Shown: piece by piece, positions 19,899 to 29,445 of the stretch | Layout of the letters: each line of letters opens with the position of its first letter | How positions within the stretch are numbered: the stretch's first letter is position 1 | Assembly: GCF_000730385.1 (NCBI RefSeq) | Contig: NZ_CP008849.1 | Location: 806,001 to 870,000, forward strand | DNA from: Alteromonas australica | GTDB taxonomy: Bacteria; Pseudomonadota; Gammaproteobacteria; Enterobacterales; Alteromonadaceae | Length of the DNA: 64,000 nt | Direction: 5' to 3' | Made by a program: the position numbers and the translations under genes | Notes under the pieces: model-generated | The model's database searches: none | The model's input: the letters and a program-made list of their open reading frames with translations, nothing else | What the model was told of the DNA's origin: nothing

Positions 19899-20881
19899 TG
19901 TTGATGATGTGCAAGCTCAATGGCTTTTTCCAATGCTTTTCTAAAACTCCCAGGATCTACGTTACCTGAGCCCGCGAGGTCGAGGGCAGTACCGTGGTCT
20001 ACTGAGGTTCGAATAAAAGGTAAGCCCAGCGTAATATTCACTGAGGCGCCGAAACCCTTGTATTTTAGCACGGGTAAGCCTTGATCGTGATACATAGCTA
20101 ACACAACGTCGGCATCGTCGAGGTATTTAGGCTGAAAAATAGTATCTGCCGGGAGTGGACCGGTAATTTTTAAGCCTTCTTCGCGAAGCTCATCAAGGGC
20201 CGGGATGATGGTATGAATTTCTTCTGTACCTATATGGCCGTCTTCACCAGCATGAGGATTTAAGCCACAAACATAAATGTGTGGCGTTTGAATACCAAAC
20301 TTAAGCTTTAAATCGGTATTGATAATATGAATAACTTTGTGCAAGCGTTCTTTAGTGATAGCCCTAGACACATATTCAAGAGGAATATGTGTGGTAGCAA
20401 GGGCAACATTTAAACCTTCGGTTGCCAGCAGCATTACCACATCAATGGTATTAGACTGATAGGCAAAAAACTCGGTATGGCCGCTAAATGACACGCCCGC
20501 CTTATTAATAATACCCTTATGAACCGGGCCGGTTACCACCGCGGCAAAATCGCCGTCTATATTCGCTTGGCAGGCCTGACGTAAGGTTTCTACAACATAC
20601 AGCCCATTGTCACTATTAAGCTCGCCTGCCACCACATCAACGGCTTTATCGATTTGCTTAAGGTAAAGCGAACCTGCCGGTTGAATATCCGTGTTATTAG
20701 CGTCATAAGGAAGCAGGGTTAAAGGTAAACCTAACGCCTCTGCTCGGGCGTGAAGTACTTCACCATCGGCGAATACAACTAACTGTGCTTGCCAAGGCTC
20801 TTGAGCCAGCTTGATGATAAGATCTGGGCCTATGCCCGCTGGCTCTCCTGGCGTAACGGCTATTTTTAACGGTGCTGTCAT
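19895..20881 (-). CDS. pdxA: 4-hydroxythreonine-4-phosphate dehydrogenase
   Basis: NAD-dependent step of the DXP-dependent pyridoxal phosphate pathway; the product condenses with DXP through PdxJ, encoded at 30631-31368. The 328-aa protein contains [17 protein letters not shown] N-terminal residues, [14 protein letters not shown], a metal-binding TTHIPLEYV region, [14 protein letters not shown] and [15 protein letters not shown]. Length is normal. Seven bases separate it from surA upstream and it overlaps rsmA downstream. Confidence 0.97.
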   Translation of the reverse strand: MTAPLKIAVTPGEPAGIGPDLIIKLAQEPWQAQLVVFADGEVLHARAEALGLPLTLLPYDANNTDIQPAGSLYLKQIDKAVDVVAGELNSDNGLYVVETLRQACQANIDGDFAAVVTGPVHKGIINKAGVSFSGHTEFFAYQSNTIDVVMLLATEGLNVALATTHIPLEYVSRAITKERLHKVIHIINTDLKLKFGIQTPHIYVCGLNPHAGEDGHIGTEEIHTIIPALDELREEGLKITGPLPADTIFQPKYLDDADVVLAMYHDQGLPVLKYKGFGASVNITLGLPFIRTSVDHGTALDLAGSGNVDPGSFRKALEKAIELAHHQQ

Positions 20882-20888
20882 TAATGCT

Positions 20889-22181
20889 CTATTTCGTTTC
20901 TAATACTTCGATATAAGCCGCATCGCGCATTTCTCGTAGCCAGTTTTCCGTTTCTTCTGAAAACTTTCTATTGAAGATAAGCTGATACGCTTTGTCTTCT
21001 TTTCTACGTTCGGTTGCGTCGTCTGTGCGTCTATCGATGAGTTGAATTAAGTGCCAACCATGAACTGAGCGAACGGGATCGCTATATTCACCTGGCGATA
21101 ATTGTGCGAGAGCTTCTTTAAAAGCAGGGACATAGTTGTTTGGATCAGTCCATCCCAACTCGCCTCCTCGTAACGCCGACCCTGGATCTTCAGAGTATTC
21201 TTTCGCTAGTTCGGCAAAATCTGCCTCCCCGCTTTCAAGTTGAGTTCTGAATGTAGCCAACATTTCTTTCGCTTTGTCTTCGCTTAAGATTATAGAGGGC
21301 TTTATGAGTATATGGCGAGAATTAACTTCTTCGACGGTAACTTTTTCGATGCCTCGGGTATCAATAACCTTGAGGATATGGAAGCCTGCACCACTACGAA
21401 TAGGGCCTACGAGTGCGTCTTTTTCTTTGCCTTGAATGGCTTCGGCAAAAAGCGTTGGCATGGCGTTGATATTAAGCCAACCCATTTCACCGCCTTCTAA
21501 CGCTTCATTACCTGATGACGATGCGATGGCAATTTTTTTGAAATCAGAGCCAGACTCTAACAAGGAAATCACTTTATCGGCTCTGTCTCTTGCCGCCGCA
21601 ATATCTTCATCGGTAGGATCAGAAGGTAATCCAATCAAAATATGACCTAGGTTATATTCTGCTTGTTCTGCACCTTGCTGTTCCATTAACTCGAGTAGGG
21701 TATTGATTTCTTGCTCGGTTATGTAAACACGACGGCGAACGTTAGCGCGACGAACTTCACCCATAATGACTTCTTCGCGAATATCTTCGCGATAATCTTC
21801 GTAAGCGATGCCTTCTATTTCAAGCTGTCGTCTCAGCGTTTCTAGCGTGACATTCTGATTTGCCGCAATATTTGAAATCGTTTGCTCAAGTTGCGGGTCA
21901 CTAATCTGAATACCCATACGTTCTGCCATTTGAAGCTGAAGGCTTTTAATGATTAACCGTTCGATGGCTTGGGTACGAAGTGCACGGTCAGACGGTAATG
22001 ACTGATTGTTGGCTTGTGCATTGCGTTTAACATCACTGATGAGTGCCTGAACTTCGCTTTCAAGCACAACGCCCTGATCGACAATAACCGCTACACGGTC
22101 AAGCATAACTTCTTGCGCTATACTATTAAAAGATAGTACTGCGCCTAATAACAAGGCCCGGATTATGAACTTCATACTCAC
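20889..22181 (-). CDS. surA: Periplasmic chaperone / peptidyl-prolyl isomerase SurA
   Basis: Escorts outer-membrane beta-barrel proteins to the Bam machinery; LptD, encoded just upstream, is a known client in E. coli. A signal peptide (about 1-22, [10 protein letters not shown]) is followed by an N-terminal helical chaperone module. Two parvulin domains come next (about 175-275, with [13 protein letters not shown]...GGEMGWL; and about 285-390, with [16 protein letters not shown]...GGELGWTDP). A final helix completes the chaperone core. At 430 aa it matches the family. Confidence 0.97.
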   Translation of the reverse strand: MSMKFIIRALLLGAVLSFNSIAQEVMLDRVAVIVDQGVVLESEVQALISDVKRNAQANNQSLPSDRALRTQAIERLIIKSLQLQMAERMGIQISDPQLEQTISNIAANQNVTLETLRRQLEIEGIAYEDYREDIREEVIMGEVRRANVRRRVYITEQEINTLLELMEQQGAEQAEYNLGHILIGLPSDPTDEDIAAARDRADKVISLLESGSDFKKIAIASSSGNEALEGGEMGWLNINAMPTLFAEAIQGKEKDALVGPIRSGAGFHILKVIDTRGIEKVTVEEVNSRHILIKPSIILSEDKAKEMLATFRTQLESGEADFAELAKEYSEDPGSALRGGELGWTDPNNYVPAFKEALAQLSPGEYSDPVRSVHGWHLIQLIDRRTDDATERRKEDKAYQLIFNRKFSEETENWLREMRDAAYIEVLETK

Positions 22182-22235
22182 TCTTTTCTTATTGGTTAAT
22201 ACTGCACGCTTGCATTAAACAAGCGTAATATCGGG

Positions 22236-24470
22236 TTAATTTAAACTATATGGCTGACGATAGCCAAACAAGCCGTCTTCTAACATGCTTCTTTGCGTAC
22301 CAGAGGTGCCTATACCTTTGAAGATAAATTGCATTGAGACACCAGAATCGAAATCATCAATAGACTGTTCTCCTGTTGAATCGTAGCGGTTATTTAGGTT
22401 TCTGTACGCCACAACGCGTACCGCCCAACAGCAAGACTCATATTGCAGCCCAGTGTAGGTTTCGATACTTCTATCGCCGTCTAAATCTCGGTACGAACGC
22501 CCCACCCATTGCCAATTTTCTGCAATAGGCCAACTGGCAGAAACGCCCACTTGGTCGATGGTTTCACCACTTAAATCACGTACATATCTGTGACTCAGTT
22601 GAATGAAGCGTGCGGCATCTTTTCTATATTCAATGCCGGTGCTGCTTAAATCCACTTTGTCTGTATCTGTGGTCACTTGCACATCAGAGTGTAAATACCA
22701 GCGTTTGTTTAAACGCCAATCGACTTCTGCTGCAAGGGCCGAACGATCTTGGTTTTTCGTGGCCGCAACGACTTTGTTATCTTCAAGGTAGAATATCTGA
22801 CCCACACTTAACACGAATTGTTCCCGATTGTTTTTATCCAACATACGGGTGGTGAGGCCTAATGTAATTTGGTTGTTGTCACTGATGCGGTCTAAACCGG
22901 TAAACTCTTGGCCGCGAAACAAGCCTTCCACATCGGTAAGCAAAGGCGTAGAGTCGTATTGGCCAATATCTGTCTGATCTTCATATGAGGTATAAAGATA
23001 CTGAATTTTAGGTTCCAATGTCATCGACATATCTTTGTTAAACCATGCTTCATCTTTTTCAAAATAAAGGGCACCAAACAAGCGCGCCTGGCCTAAGGTT
23101 CGAGTCACATCTTCAGACAAGTCGGTGTCTTGGATATTTTCTTGCTTATAAATGGTTTGCAGTAAACTGGTTTCAGCCACAAACTCGCCCCATGCGGAGC
23201 GAAGCGGCAATGCCACAGTCGGTGCTACGTGAAAGCGGGTCGCTTTAGGCGCAGACTCTGACGTGCTATCAAAATAGGCCAGTTCAGAATCTAGGTTAAA
23301 GGTTAAATATTTTCCCCATGGGGTTTGGTAGTTGACTTTAAGCTCAGGTAAGGCGCGATAACTCTCTGCGGTATCGCCAAGGACCTCAAAGTCTTTGACG
23401 TGCATGCCTACAAGTAGGTTTTTAGAGTAATAGTTTAAGCTAATGGTACGATACAAGTGAGTGTCAGCGCGGCTGTAGTAGTCAGAACCTAAATCTACAA
23501 TGTAGTTGTCGTCACTTAGGCCATTAAAATCTACCCCTAATACCCAGTTGTCATTAATTTCGCCTTGGTGTTCAATACGATAAAAATACCTGTCGGGCTG
23601 GCTATCTAGGTCATTGTCACTGGGTAAATATTCCACATAGGCCATGCTTTCGCTTTTTTCACCTAAATGGCGGAATTCGGTATTCAATTGCAACCCACGA
23701 AGTGTCATTACTCTTGGGGTAATCGTCATGTCGTAGTTAGGCGCTATATTCCAATAAAACGGCTGCTGGTAGTCAACGCCAGTGGTGCTAGAGCTGGTGA
23801 GTTCAGGAAAAAGAAGCCCTGTTTGACGCTGATTACTCACAGGAAACGCAAAATAAGGAAGATAAAATACCGGGACATCGGCCACATAAAATCGAGTATG
23901 TTTAGCCTGGCCCCACATGGTTCCTTTCTCAAGGCTGATTTCGCTGGCTCTTATCATCCAATCTTCATCACCTTCAGGGCAGGTGGTAAAGCTTACATTT
24001 TTAAGCACGATGCCGGTGTCTGTATCTAACAAGATGTCTTGCGCGGCGCCTTGTCCAACAAACCCAGTGAGTTGATATTTAGTATTCTCCATTTCTAAAC
24101 GTTCTTCTTCTGAACGAAGAGAGACAGCATCACTTTCAACACTTAATTGAGGATCTTGGTAGCGCACATTGCCTTTAGCGATGAGGTCTTTGCCGTTCTC
24201 ATTAACTTGTGCTTGAGATGCACTGATGACAGCCGTGTCTGACGTAATATCAACGTTGCCTGAAAACAGCGCCACTTTATTTTGAATAATTTCGGTACGA
24301 TTCGCCTGCACTTTGATGTGCCCCTTAGGCATCAAAGCAGCGCTATTGAATGAAATAGGTTCCACCGCACATGTAGACAATGGTGGCGTTGAATCATTTA
24401 TGTTTTCCTGTGCATTCGCGACGGGCAATACAAAAGTCGCGGAAACAAGCATGGCGCAGGTGTTTTTCAT
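22236..24470 (-). CDS. lptD: LPS-assembly outer-membrane protein LptD
   Basis: Beta-barrel that, with LptE, inserts lipopolysaccharide into the outer leaflet. The 744-aa precursor has a signal peptide (cleavage near VANA-QEN), a jellyroll LptA-like domain (about 50-190, GHIKVQANRTEII...LFSGNVDI) and a long C-terminal barrel. Four cysteines are in the positions expected for the interdomain disulfides: Cys34, Cys164 (SFTTC) and the pair Cys680-Cys681 (ESCC). That suggests the DsbC encoded at 26839-27549 may be relevant to its folding. It is the first gene of the operon; surA follows 54 bases later. Confidence 0.97.
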   Translation of the reverse strand: MKNTCAMLVSATFVLPVANAQENINDSTPPLSTCAVEPISFNSAALMPKGHIKVQANRTEIIQNKVALFSGNVDITSDTAVISASQAQVNENGKDLIAKGNVRYQDPQLSVESDAVSLRSEEERLEMENTKYQLTGFVGQGAAQDILLDTDTGIVLKNVSFTTCPEGDEDWMIRASEISLEKGTMWGQAKHTRFYVADVPVFYLPYFAFPVSNQRQTGLLFPELTSSSTTGVDYQQPFYWNIAPNYDMTITPRVMTLRGLQLNTEFRHLGEKSESMAYVEYLPSDNDLDSQPDRYFYRIEHQGEINDNWVLGVDFNGLSDDNYIVDLGSDYYSRADTHLYRTISLNYYSKNLLVGMHVKDFEVLGDTAESYRALPELKVNYQTPWGKYLTFNLDSELAYFDSTSESAPKATRFHVAPTVALPLRSAWGEFVAETSLLQTIYKQENIQDTDLSEDVTRTLGQARLFGALYFEKDEAWFNKDMSMTLEPKIQYLYTSYEDQTDIGQYDSTPLLTDVEGLFRGQEFTGLDRISDNNQITLGLTTRMLDKNNREQFVLSVGQIFYLEDNKVVAATKNQDRSALAAEVDWRLNKRWYLHSDVQVTTDTDKVDLSSTGIEYRKDAARFIQLSHRYVRDLSGETIDQVGVSASWPIAENWQWVGRSYRDLDGDRSIETYTGLQYESCCWAVRVVAYRNLNNRYDSTGEQSIDDFDSGVSMQFIFKGIGTSGTQRSMLEDGLFGYRQPYSLN

Positions 24471-24519
24471 GCGGTGGTGAACGGCCTGTTAGATAAATTA
24501 GGTGCGTGAACTTAACGCT

Positions 24520-24548
24520 GTGACCCTATGAGCACGCATTTAGTTCGG
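24520..24548 (-). promoter_or_regulatory. lptD: Weak sigma-E-like promoter candidate for lptD
   Basis: On the minus strand, CGAACTA is followed after about 15-16 bases by GGTCAC. This partly resembles the envelope-stress sigma-E pattern (GGAACTT ... GTCAAA). In E. coli lptD is under sigma-E control, so the position is sensible, but the match is imperfect. Confidence 0.25.
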
Positions 24549-24660
24549 CAAATCATTAATAATACACTGCGACTGAGTCTCGCGCAGCAGTTATCTATAC
24601 TCACTGAGCACCAATTCTAAGCATATATGCGTGATTAACCAACCGTTGTAAGGAAAAAAT

Positions 24661-24825
24661 ATGGTGAATAAAGCGTATCTTTACGTAACCTTGCCCATTT
24701 TCTCGGTAAAAAACGGTACAGCCCTTGCTCAAGCTACACGGCATTTGCATCCTGAGGTTGAAAAACGCATTCTTGTACCTACTTCTATTGCAATGATGGT
24801 CTGCTATAGTGACCCAAAACAATGA
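24661..24825 (+). CDS. Possible 54-aa small protein
   Basis: An ATG preceded by TAAGGAAAAAAT opens a 54-codon frame (MVNKAYLYVTLPIFSVKNG... to ...VCYSDPKQ). The ribosome binding site is better than most in this window. No family is recognised, no membrane segment is clear, and the opposite strand is also open here, so coding is unproven. It ends 94 bases before djlA and could be co-transcribed with it. Confidence 0.3.
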   Translation: MVNKAYLYVTLPIFSVKNGTALAQATRHLHPEVEKRILVPTSIAMMVCYSDPKQ

Positions 24826-24919
24826 TTGGAAACCTTGCGCAGTGGTAATGGCGATAGTGTTTTGACAATCACAAGCCAATTAACAGCAGAAAGCGATAAG
24901 AGTACGAGGAGAGTTTACG

Positions 24920-25747
24920 GTGTGGGGAAAAGTTTTAGGCTTTCTATTTGGCTTAATGTTTTTGAAGATACCTGGTGCCATTCTTGGGGTGATTGTCGGG
25001 CACTTTTTTGATAAAGCGTATAGCCAAGACTTTAATCAATTAGGTGGCTTTGGGCGTTTCTTTAGCGACCAGAATAGCCTCAAACAACAAGCCGTTTTCT
25101 TTCATAGTCTGTTTTCCGCACTGGGTCATCTAGCAAAGTCAGATGGGCAAGTGACCAACCGAGAAATTCAAATAGCCACGGCGCTTATGGACGACATGAA
25201 CTTGTCTGGCGACGCAAGGCAAGAAGCGCAAAACGCCTTCAGAGAAGGGAAAGCTCGGGATTTCCCACTGGTTGATACCCTAAAAGGTTTATACGAAGCG
25301 TGTCATGGCCGCCGTGACATTCTACAAGTATTCCTAGAAATTCTTATTCAAGCTGCGTTTGCCGATGGCAAGCTATCTCAGGAAGAGTATGTGGTATTAG
25401 AAAAAGTGGCCAAGCCACTTGGCTTTAGACGACGAGATTTAGATTACTTGATTTCTATGTTTGAAGCGGAAATTCGGTTTAGGCAAAGAGGCGGTCAGCA
25501 ACGTTCTTCGCAACACAGCCCGTACACCGAAACCCAATCACTCGATGATGCGTATCGCATTTTAGGGGTATCTTCCTCTGACGACGAGAAAACGATAAAG
25601 CGGGCTTACCGCAAGCGTATGGCTGAACACCATCCAGATAAACTCGTATCAAAAGGGCTGCCAGAGCAAGCCATGGAAATTGCGAAAAAGAAAGCGCAAG
25701 ATATTCAATCAGCTTATGAACTGGTAAAACAGAAGCGTGGCTTTTAA
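24920..25747 (+). CDS. djlA: Co-chaperone DjlA
   Basis: Inner-membrane-anchored J-domain protein that stimulates DnaK. The 275-aa protein has one N-terminal membrane segment (about 4-30, glycine-containing as in E. coli DjlA), a TerB-like helical domain (about 50-180, with AFADGKLSQEEYVVL) and a C-terminal J domain (about 208-275) with the HPD motif in AEHHPDKL. The GTG start has GAGGAGAG upstream. The stop shares one base with the xerD ATG (TAATG). djlA lies divergent from lptD, as in E. coli. Confidence 0.95.
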   Translation: MWGKVLGFLFGLMFLKIPGAILGVIVGHFFDKAYSQDFNQLGGFGRFFSDQNSLKQQAVFFHSLFSALGHLAKSDGQVTNREIQIATALMDDMNLSGDARQEAQNAFREGKARDFPLVDTLKGLYEACHGRRDILQVFLEILIQAAFADGKLSQEEYVVLEKVAKPLGFRRRDLDYLISMFEAEIRFRQRGGQQRSSQHSPYTETQSLDDAYRILGVSSSDDEKTIKRAYRKRMAEHHPDKLVSKGLPEQAMEIAKKKAQDIQSAYELVKQKRGF

Positions 25748-26664
25748 TGAAACGTGAGCTTACCTATGTGCCTGCTGCCAGCCAAGCACACATTGATAGC
25801 TTTATTGAAATGCTGTGGCTGGAAAAAGGGCTATCTGAGCATACCCAACAAAGCTATCGAACCGATCTCACTAAGCTCGCCATTTTTTGTAATAACCAAG
25901 GGTTAAAAGACATCAGTGTTTTGGATACCGGGTTGCTGCAAGAATATTTGGCGCATCGTCATGACAAGGGCTTATCAACCCGCAGCACACAGCGTGCAAT
26001 GAGCGCCATGCGTGCTTTTTTTGTGTACTTAATTGCGCAGCAGGTGCGTATAGATAACCCCGTTTCTACCTTAGCCAACCCTAAGATTCCCAAGGCGTTG
26101 CCCTCGTCGTTGAGCGAGCAACAGGTAGAGGATTTATTGCAAGCGCCTCAAACAGACGACGCCATAGAATGTCGTGATAAAAGCATGCTGGAAGTGTTGT
26201 ATGCCACCGGCTTGCGCGTGAGTGAACTTATCAGTTTAACCATGGATCAGGTTAGCCTACAGCAAGGCGTGGTAAGAGTGGTAGGGAAAGGCGATAAAGA
26301 ACGCTTAGTTCCTTTAGGTGAAGATGCCATCGACTGGCTACTTACTTATGTAAAAAACGCACGGCCCATACTGGCTACGAAAGCCTCAGATTATGTTTTT
26401 TTGAGTCGTCGAGGGCAAAAGATGACCCGCCAAACCTTCTGGCATAGAGTGAAATATTACGCCGTAAAAGCAGGGATTGAACAACATTTGTCGCCGCACA
26501 CCTTACGCCATGCTTTTGCCACACACCTGTTAAATCATGGCGCCGATTTAAGAGTGGTACAGATGCTGTTGGGGCACAGTGATTTGTCGACGACACAAAT
26601 ATATACGCATGTCGCCACTGAACGCTTACAAACCTTGATTCATAGCCATCACCCGAGGGGCTAG
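25747..26664 (+). CDS. xerD: Tyrosine recombinase XerD
   Basis: Resolves chromosome dimers at dif together with XerC and FtsK. The 305-aa protein has the SAM-like N-terminal DNA-binding domain (about 15-105) and the catalytic domain with Arg in ATGLRVSEL, Lys in GKGDKERLVPL, HTLRHAFATHLL, LGHSDLSTTQIYTHV and the nucleophile Tyr in that last motif. It is followed by dsbC and recJ, the same xerD-dsbC-recJ order as E. coli, which separates it from XerC. Confidence 0.95.
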   Translation: MKRELTYVPAASQAHIDSFIEMLWLEKGLSEHTQQSYRTDLTKLAIFCNNQGLKDISVLDTGLLQEYLAHRHDKGLSTRSTQRAMSAMRAFFVYLIAQQVRIDNPVSTLANPKIPKALPSSLSEQQVEDLLQAPQTDDAIECRDKSMLEVLYATGLRVSELISLTMDQVSLQQGVVRVVGKGDKERLVPLGEDAIDWLLTYVKNARPILATKASDYVFLSRRGQKMTRQTFWHRVKYYAVKAGIEQHLSPHTLRHAFATHLLNHGADLRVVQMLLGHSDLSTTQIYTHVATERLQTLIHSHHPRG

Positions 26665-26838
26665 AAGACAAAGGCCTATTTCTCTTTGCTTTGCCTATGT
26701 TAGCATTGCAAACTTCGCCGAAATGGTAAGTGTAAGGCTCACCATGTCATTGGCTAGAGAAATAATTCTTCGCCTTCATCGGTCTGTATCTAATATATGT
26801 TTATGCTAGCAAAACGCAGCGCAATTGGAGTTAACGTA

Positions 26839-27549
26839 GTGAAATTTGTAAAAAGTTGTATGCTTCTCGCTTTTCTTTGTGTGAGCTTTTTTTCACAGGC
26901 CAACGATGAAGCCGCGGTAAAAGAGAAGTTAACAATGCTACTCGGTTTAGAGGTGGATACCATTGCAGATGCGCCAGTAGAGGGCTTACTTCAAGTGTCC
27001 ACCGACCGTGGCTTATATTACGTCAGTAAGGATGGCCAATATTTAGTGCATGGACGTATCTTCAATATTGATGAAGGCATGAAGAACGAAACAGAAGAGG
27101 CACTGAGTGAGATGCGCTTGCAAGGCATTGCTGAATTGAAATCTTCTGCCATCACGTATAAAGCAAAAAATGAGAAACACGTTATAACGGTATTTACGGA
27201 TATAACCTGTGGGTATTGCCGAAAGCTTCACCGCGAAATGGGTGAACTTAACGATTTAGGTATTACCGTTCAGTATTTCGCCTTTCCACGGGCAGGGTTA
27301 TCTGGCAAAAGTTATGGCGACATGGTGTCTGTTTGGTGTGCAGAGAATCCTCAAAAGGCCCTAACCGATGCCAAATCAGGGGATCAAGTGAAAAGCGCAC
27401 GCTGCGACAATAAAGTGGCGGAGCAATACCTGTTGGGTCAAAAAGTCGGTGTGAATGGCACGCCGAATATTATTCTTCCCGACGGCTCGGTCATTCCCGG
27501 TTATCAGCCAGCACAAGCTATTGCTCAAACGTTGCAAGAGCTTAACTAG
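26839..27549 (+). CDS. dsbC: Periplasmic thiol:disulfide isomerase DsbC
   Basis: Rearranges wrong disulfides in periplasmic proteins; kept reduced by DsbD. From the GTG at 26839 the precursor is 236 aa, the E. coli length, with a signal peptide ending near FSQA-NDE. GGAG lies eight bases upstream, so this start is preferred over an in-frame ATG at 26797. The N-terminal dimerisation domain (about 22-80) is followed by a thioredoxin fold with the active site CGYC (ITCGYCRKL) and the structural Cys pair in VWCAENP...SARCDNK. The cis-Pro loop is NGTPNIILPDG. Confidence 0.93.
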   Translation: MKFVKSCMLLAFLCVSFFSQANDEAAVKEKLTMLLGLEVDTIADAPVEGLLQVSTDRGLYYVSKDGQYLVHGRIFNIDEGMKNETEEALSEMRLQGIAELKSSAITYKAKNEKHVITVFTDITCGYCRKLHREMGELNDLGITVQYFAFPRAGLSGKSYGDMVSVWCAENPQKALTDAKSGDQVKSARCDNKVAEQYLLGQKVGVNGTPNIILPDGSVIPGYQPAQAIAQTLQELN

Positions 27550-27553
27550 CTTT

Positions 27554-27591
27554 TATTGCTGATACTTTCAATATTGAAAGTATCAGCAATA
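27554..27591. repeat. Perfect 38-bp palindrome downstream of dsbC
   Basis: The left arm 27554-27572 is the exact reverse complement of 27573-27591, with no spacer. As RNA it would fold into a long hairpin with a minimal loop. No T-run follows on either strand (the T-run lies before it on the plus strand), so it is not a classical terminator. It starts five bases after the dsbC stop. Confidence 0.9.
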
Positions 27592-27594
27592 GAT

Positions 27595-27614
27595 GCGCCG
27601 CCATCAAGCGGCGC
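27595..27614 (+). terminator. Second short GC-rich hairpin, possible weak terminator of dsbC
   Basis: GCGCCGC / GCGGCGC with a CATCAA loop lies three bases after the long palindrome. A short TTTT occurs about ten bases later, so termination or mRNA end protection by the tandem hairpins is possible but not clear. Confidence 0.4.
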
Positions 27615-27684
27615 AGACAGCATTTTACCTCATACACTATCCTCGGTATCATAAGCCATAATTTTGCTGTGAAGACATGACACT

Positions 27685-29439
27685 ATGATACTGCCAATCG
27701 TGCGCCGAGACGTAGAGGCCACGCCGCTTGCGCCCCACCTACACCCAGTTCTAAACCGTATTTACCGCGGCCGAAATGTGCATAGTATTGACGAGCTAGA
27801 GCATTCGTTGAAGGGCTTAACGCATTTCAATCAGTTAAAGGGTATGCATCAGGCTGCCACGCTGCTAGCAGAAACGGTGGTTTCTGGGAAACGGTTAATT
27901 ATCGTAGGCGACTTCGATGCGGATGGTGCTACCAGTACCTCCTTGTGCATGCTAGCCCTGCGTATGATGGGGTTTGATAATGTCGATTACCTTGTGCCGA
28001 ATCGTTTTGATTTTGGCTACGGGCTGAGTGTACCGATTGTGGATGTCGCTAAACAGCAGGGCGCCGAAACAATAATGACGGTGGACAATGGCATTGCCTG
28101 TGTTGAGGGCGTGGCGCATGCGAAGAGCCTTGGCATCTCAGTGTTAGTTACCGACCACCATTTACCTGGCGACACCCTGCCTAATGCCGATGCCATTGTG
28201 AACCCGAACCAGCCAGGCTGTCACTTTCCGTCCAAAAACCTGGCTGGCGTAGGCGTGGCGTTTTACATCATGCTGGCACTAAAATCGCAGTTACAGCAAC
28301 AAGGTTGGTTTGATAGTCAGCGCCTGCCTGCTCCCAATTTAGCCTCACTGCTAGACATCGTTGCGGTGGGCACGGTAGCGGATGTTGTTCCCCTTGATAA
28401 ACACAACCGCATTCTCGTCCATCAGGGCTTGCAACGTATTAGAGCTGGCCAATGTAGACCGGGTATTCGCGCCTTGATTGATGTAGCAAATCGCGACAGT
28501 GCGCATCTTACATCAACAGATTTGGGTTTTGTTATTGGACCAAGATTAAATGCGGCGGGCAGATTAGACGATATGTCACAAGGCATTGCGTGTTTGATGG
28601 AAGAAGACGCTATGCAAGCGCGGATGATTGCCGCAGAGTTAGATGCGCTTAACCGAGAGCGTCGAGAAATAGAAACGGGCATGAAAGCACAAGCCGAGCA
28701 AGTGCTTGAAAAGCTCAATGTTAACGAAGGTAATATTCCCGCCGCGCTTGTGATATATCAGGCCGATTTCCATCAAGGTGTGATTGGGATTGTGGCGGGG
28801 CGACTAAAAGAAAAATACCTAAAACCTGTGATTGCGTTTGCGCATCAAGATGATGACGTGATTAAAGGTTCGGCGCGTTCCATTCCTGGCATCCACATTC
28901 GTGACGTACTCGATGAGGTCAACACCAAGTACCCTCAAGTGATAAGTAAATTTGGCGGTCACGCTATGGCAGCTGGGCTCAGTTTGCCTTTAAAAAACCT
29001 TGAGGCGTTCCAGCAGGCTTTTGTCGAAATCACACAATTGCACATGAGTAAGCTAGAAGGTCATCAAGTTTTACTTAGCGATGGTGCACTCTCAAAAGAT
29101 GAACTCAGTTTGTCGTTTGCCCATGTACTTAGACAGGCAGGCCCCTTTGGGCAAGGGTTTGAATCTCCGTTGTTTGATGGTCATTTTACCGTGGTGAGCC
29201 AGCGTCTGGTGGGGGAGAAACACCTCAAATTAGTACTACGGGATGAAAGCGTAGGCGAAATAGATGCCATTGCATTTAATGTAGATCTTAAAGCCTGGCC
29301 TAATGCTTCGGTCTCTCGCGTGCACATTGCTTATCGTCTTGACGTTAACGTATTTCGGGGGCAGGAGTCGGTGCAACTCATTGTTGAGCAGATCAGCGAG
29401 CCAGAGTCGACCCGTGCAGAGAATGCCACTAACAGGTAA
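27685..29439 (+). CDS. recJ: Single-stranded-DNA-specific exonuclease RecJ
   Basis: 5'-3' exonuclease on single-stranded DNA, used in RecFOR recombination, mismatch and base-excision repair; RecO is encoded just downstream. The 584-aa protein has the DHH-phosphatase core with DFDADGATS (about 76-84), DNGIAC, VTDHHLPGD (about 153-161) and the DHHA1 region with GVIGIVAGRLKEKY and GGHAMAAGLSL. A C-terminal OB-like domain follows. Length is normal (E. coli 577). Confidence 0.96.
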   Translation: MILPIVRRDVEATPLAPHLHPVLNRIYRGRNVHSIDELEHSLKGLTHFNQLKGMHQAATLLAETVVSGKRLIIVGDFDADGATSTSLCMLALRMMGFDNVDYLVPNRFDFGYGLSVPIVDVAKQQGAETIMTVDNGIACVEGVAHAKSLGISVLVTDHHLPGDTLPNADAIVNPNQPGCHFPSKNLAGVGVAFYIMLALKSQLQQQGWFDSQRLPAPNLASLLDIVAVGTVADVVPLDKHNRILVHQGLQRIRAGQCRPGIRALIDVANRDSAHLTSTDLGFVIGPRLNAAGRLDDMSQGIACLMEEDAMQARMIAAELDALNRERREIETGMKAQAEQVLEKLNVNEGNIPAALVIYQADFHQGVIGIVAGRLKEKYLKPVIAFAHQDDDVIKGSARSIPGIHIRDVLDEVNTKYPQVISKFGGHAMAAGLSLPLKNLEAFQQAFVEITQLHMSKLEGHQVLLSDGALSKDELSLSFAHVLRQAGPFGQGFESPLFDGHFTVVSQRLVGEKHLKLVLRDESVGEIDAIAFNVDLKAWPNASVSRVHIAYRLDVNVFRGQESVQLIVEQISEPESTRAENATNR

Positions 29440-29445
29440 AACATC

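Larger units (their letters stand above)
24471..24919. other. Divergent intergenic region between lptD and djlA
   Basis: About 450 bases holding the promoters of two divergent operons. It contains a sigma-E-like candidate for lptD and a small plus-strand reading frame (24661-24825) with a good ribosome binding site. No other gene, hairpin terminator or repeat is apparent. Confidence 0.5.

Noticed and set aside
24601..24879. A 92-codon minus-strand frame in the lptD-djlA spacer
   Set aside because: No ribosome binding site, Cys/His-rich composition without a motif and no plausible homology; the plus-strand 54-codon frame has better initiation signals.
25747..26664. XerD as the integrase of a mobile element
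   Set aside because: Position before dsbC-recJ and closeness to housekeeping XerD identify it as the chromosomal dimer-resolution enzyme; no element boundaries are visible.
27595..27614. Tandem hairpins after dsbC as part of a CRISPR or REP array
   Set aside because: Only one unit of each is present and no repeated spacing is seen.
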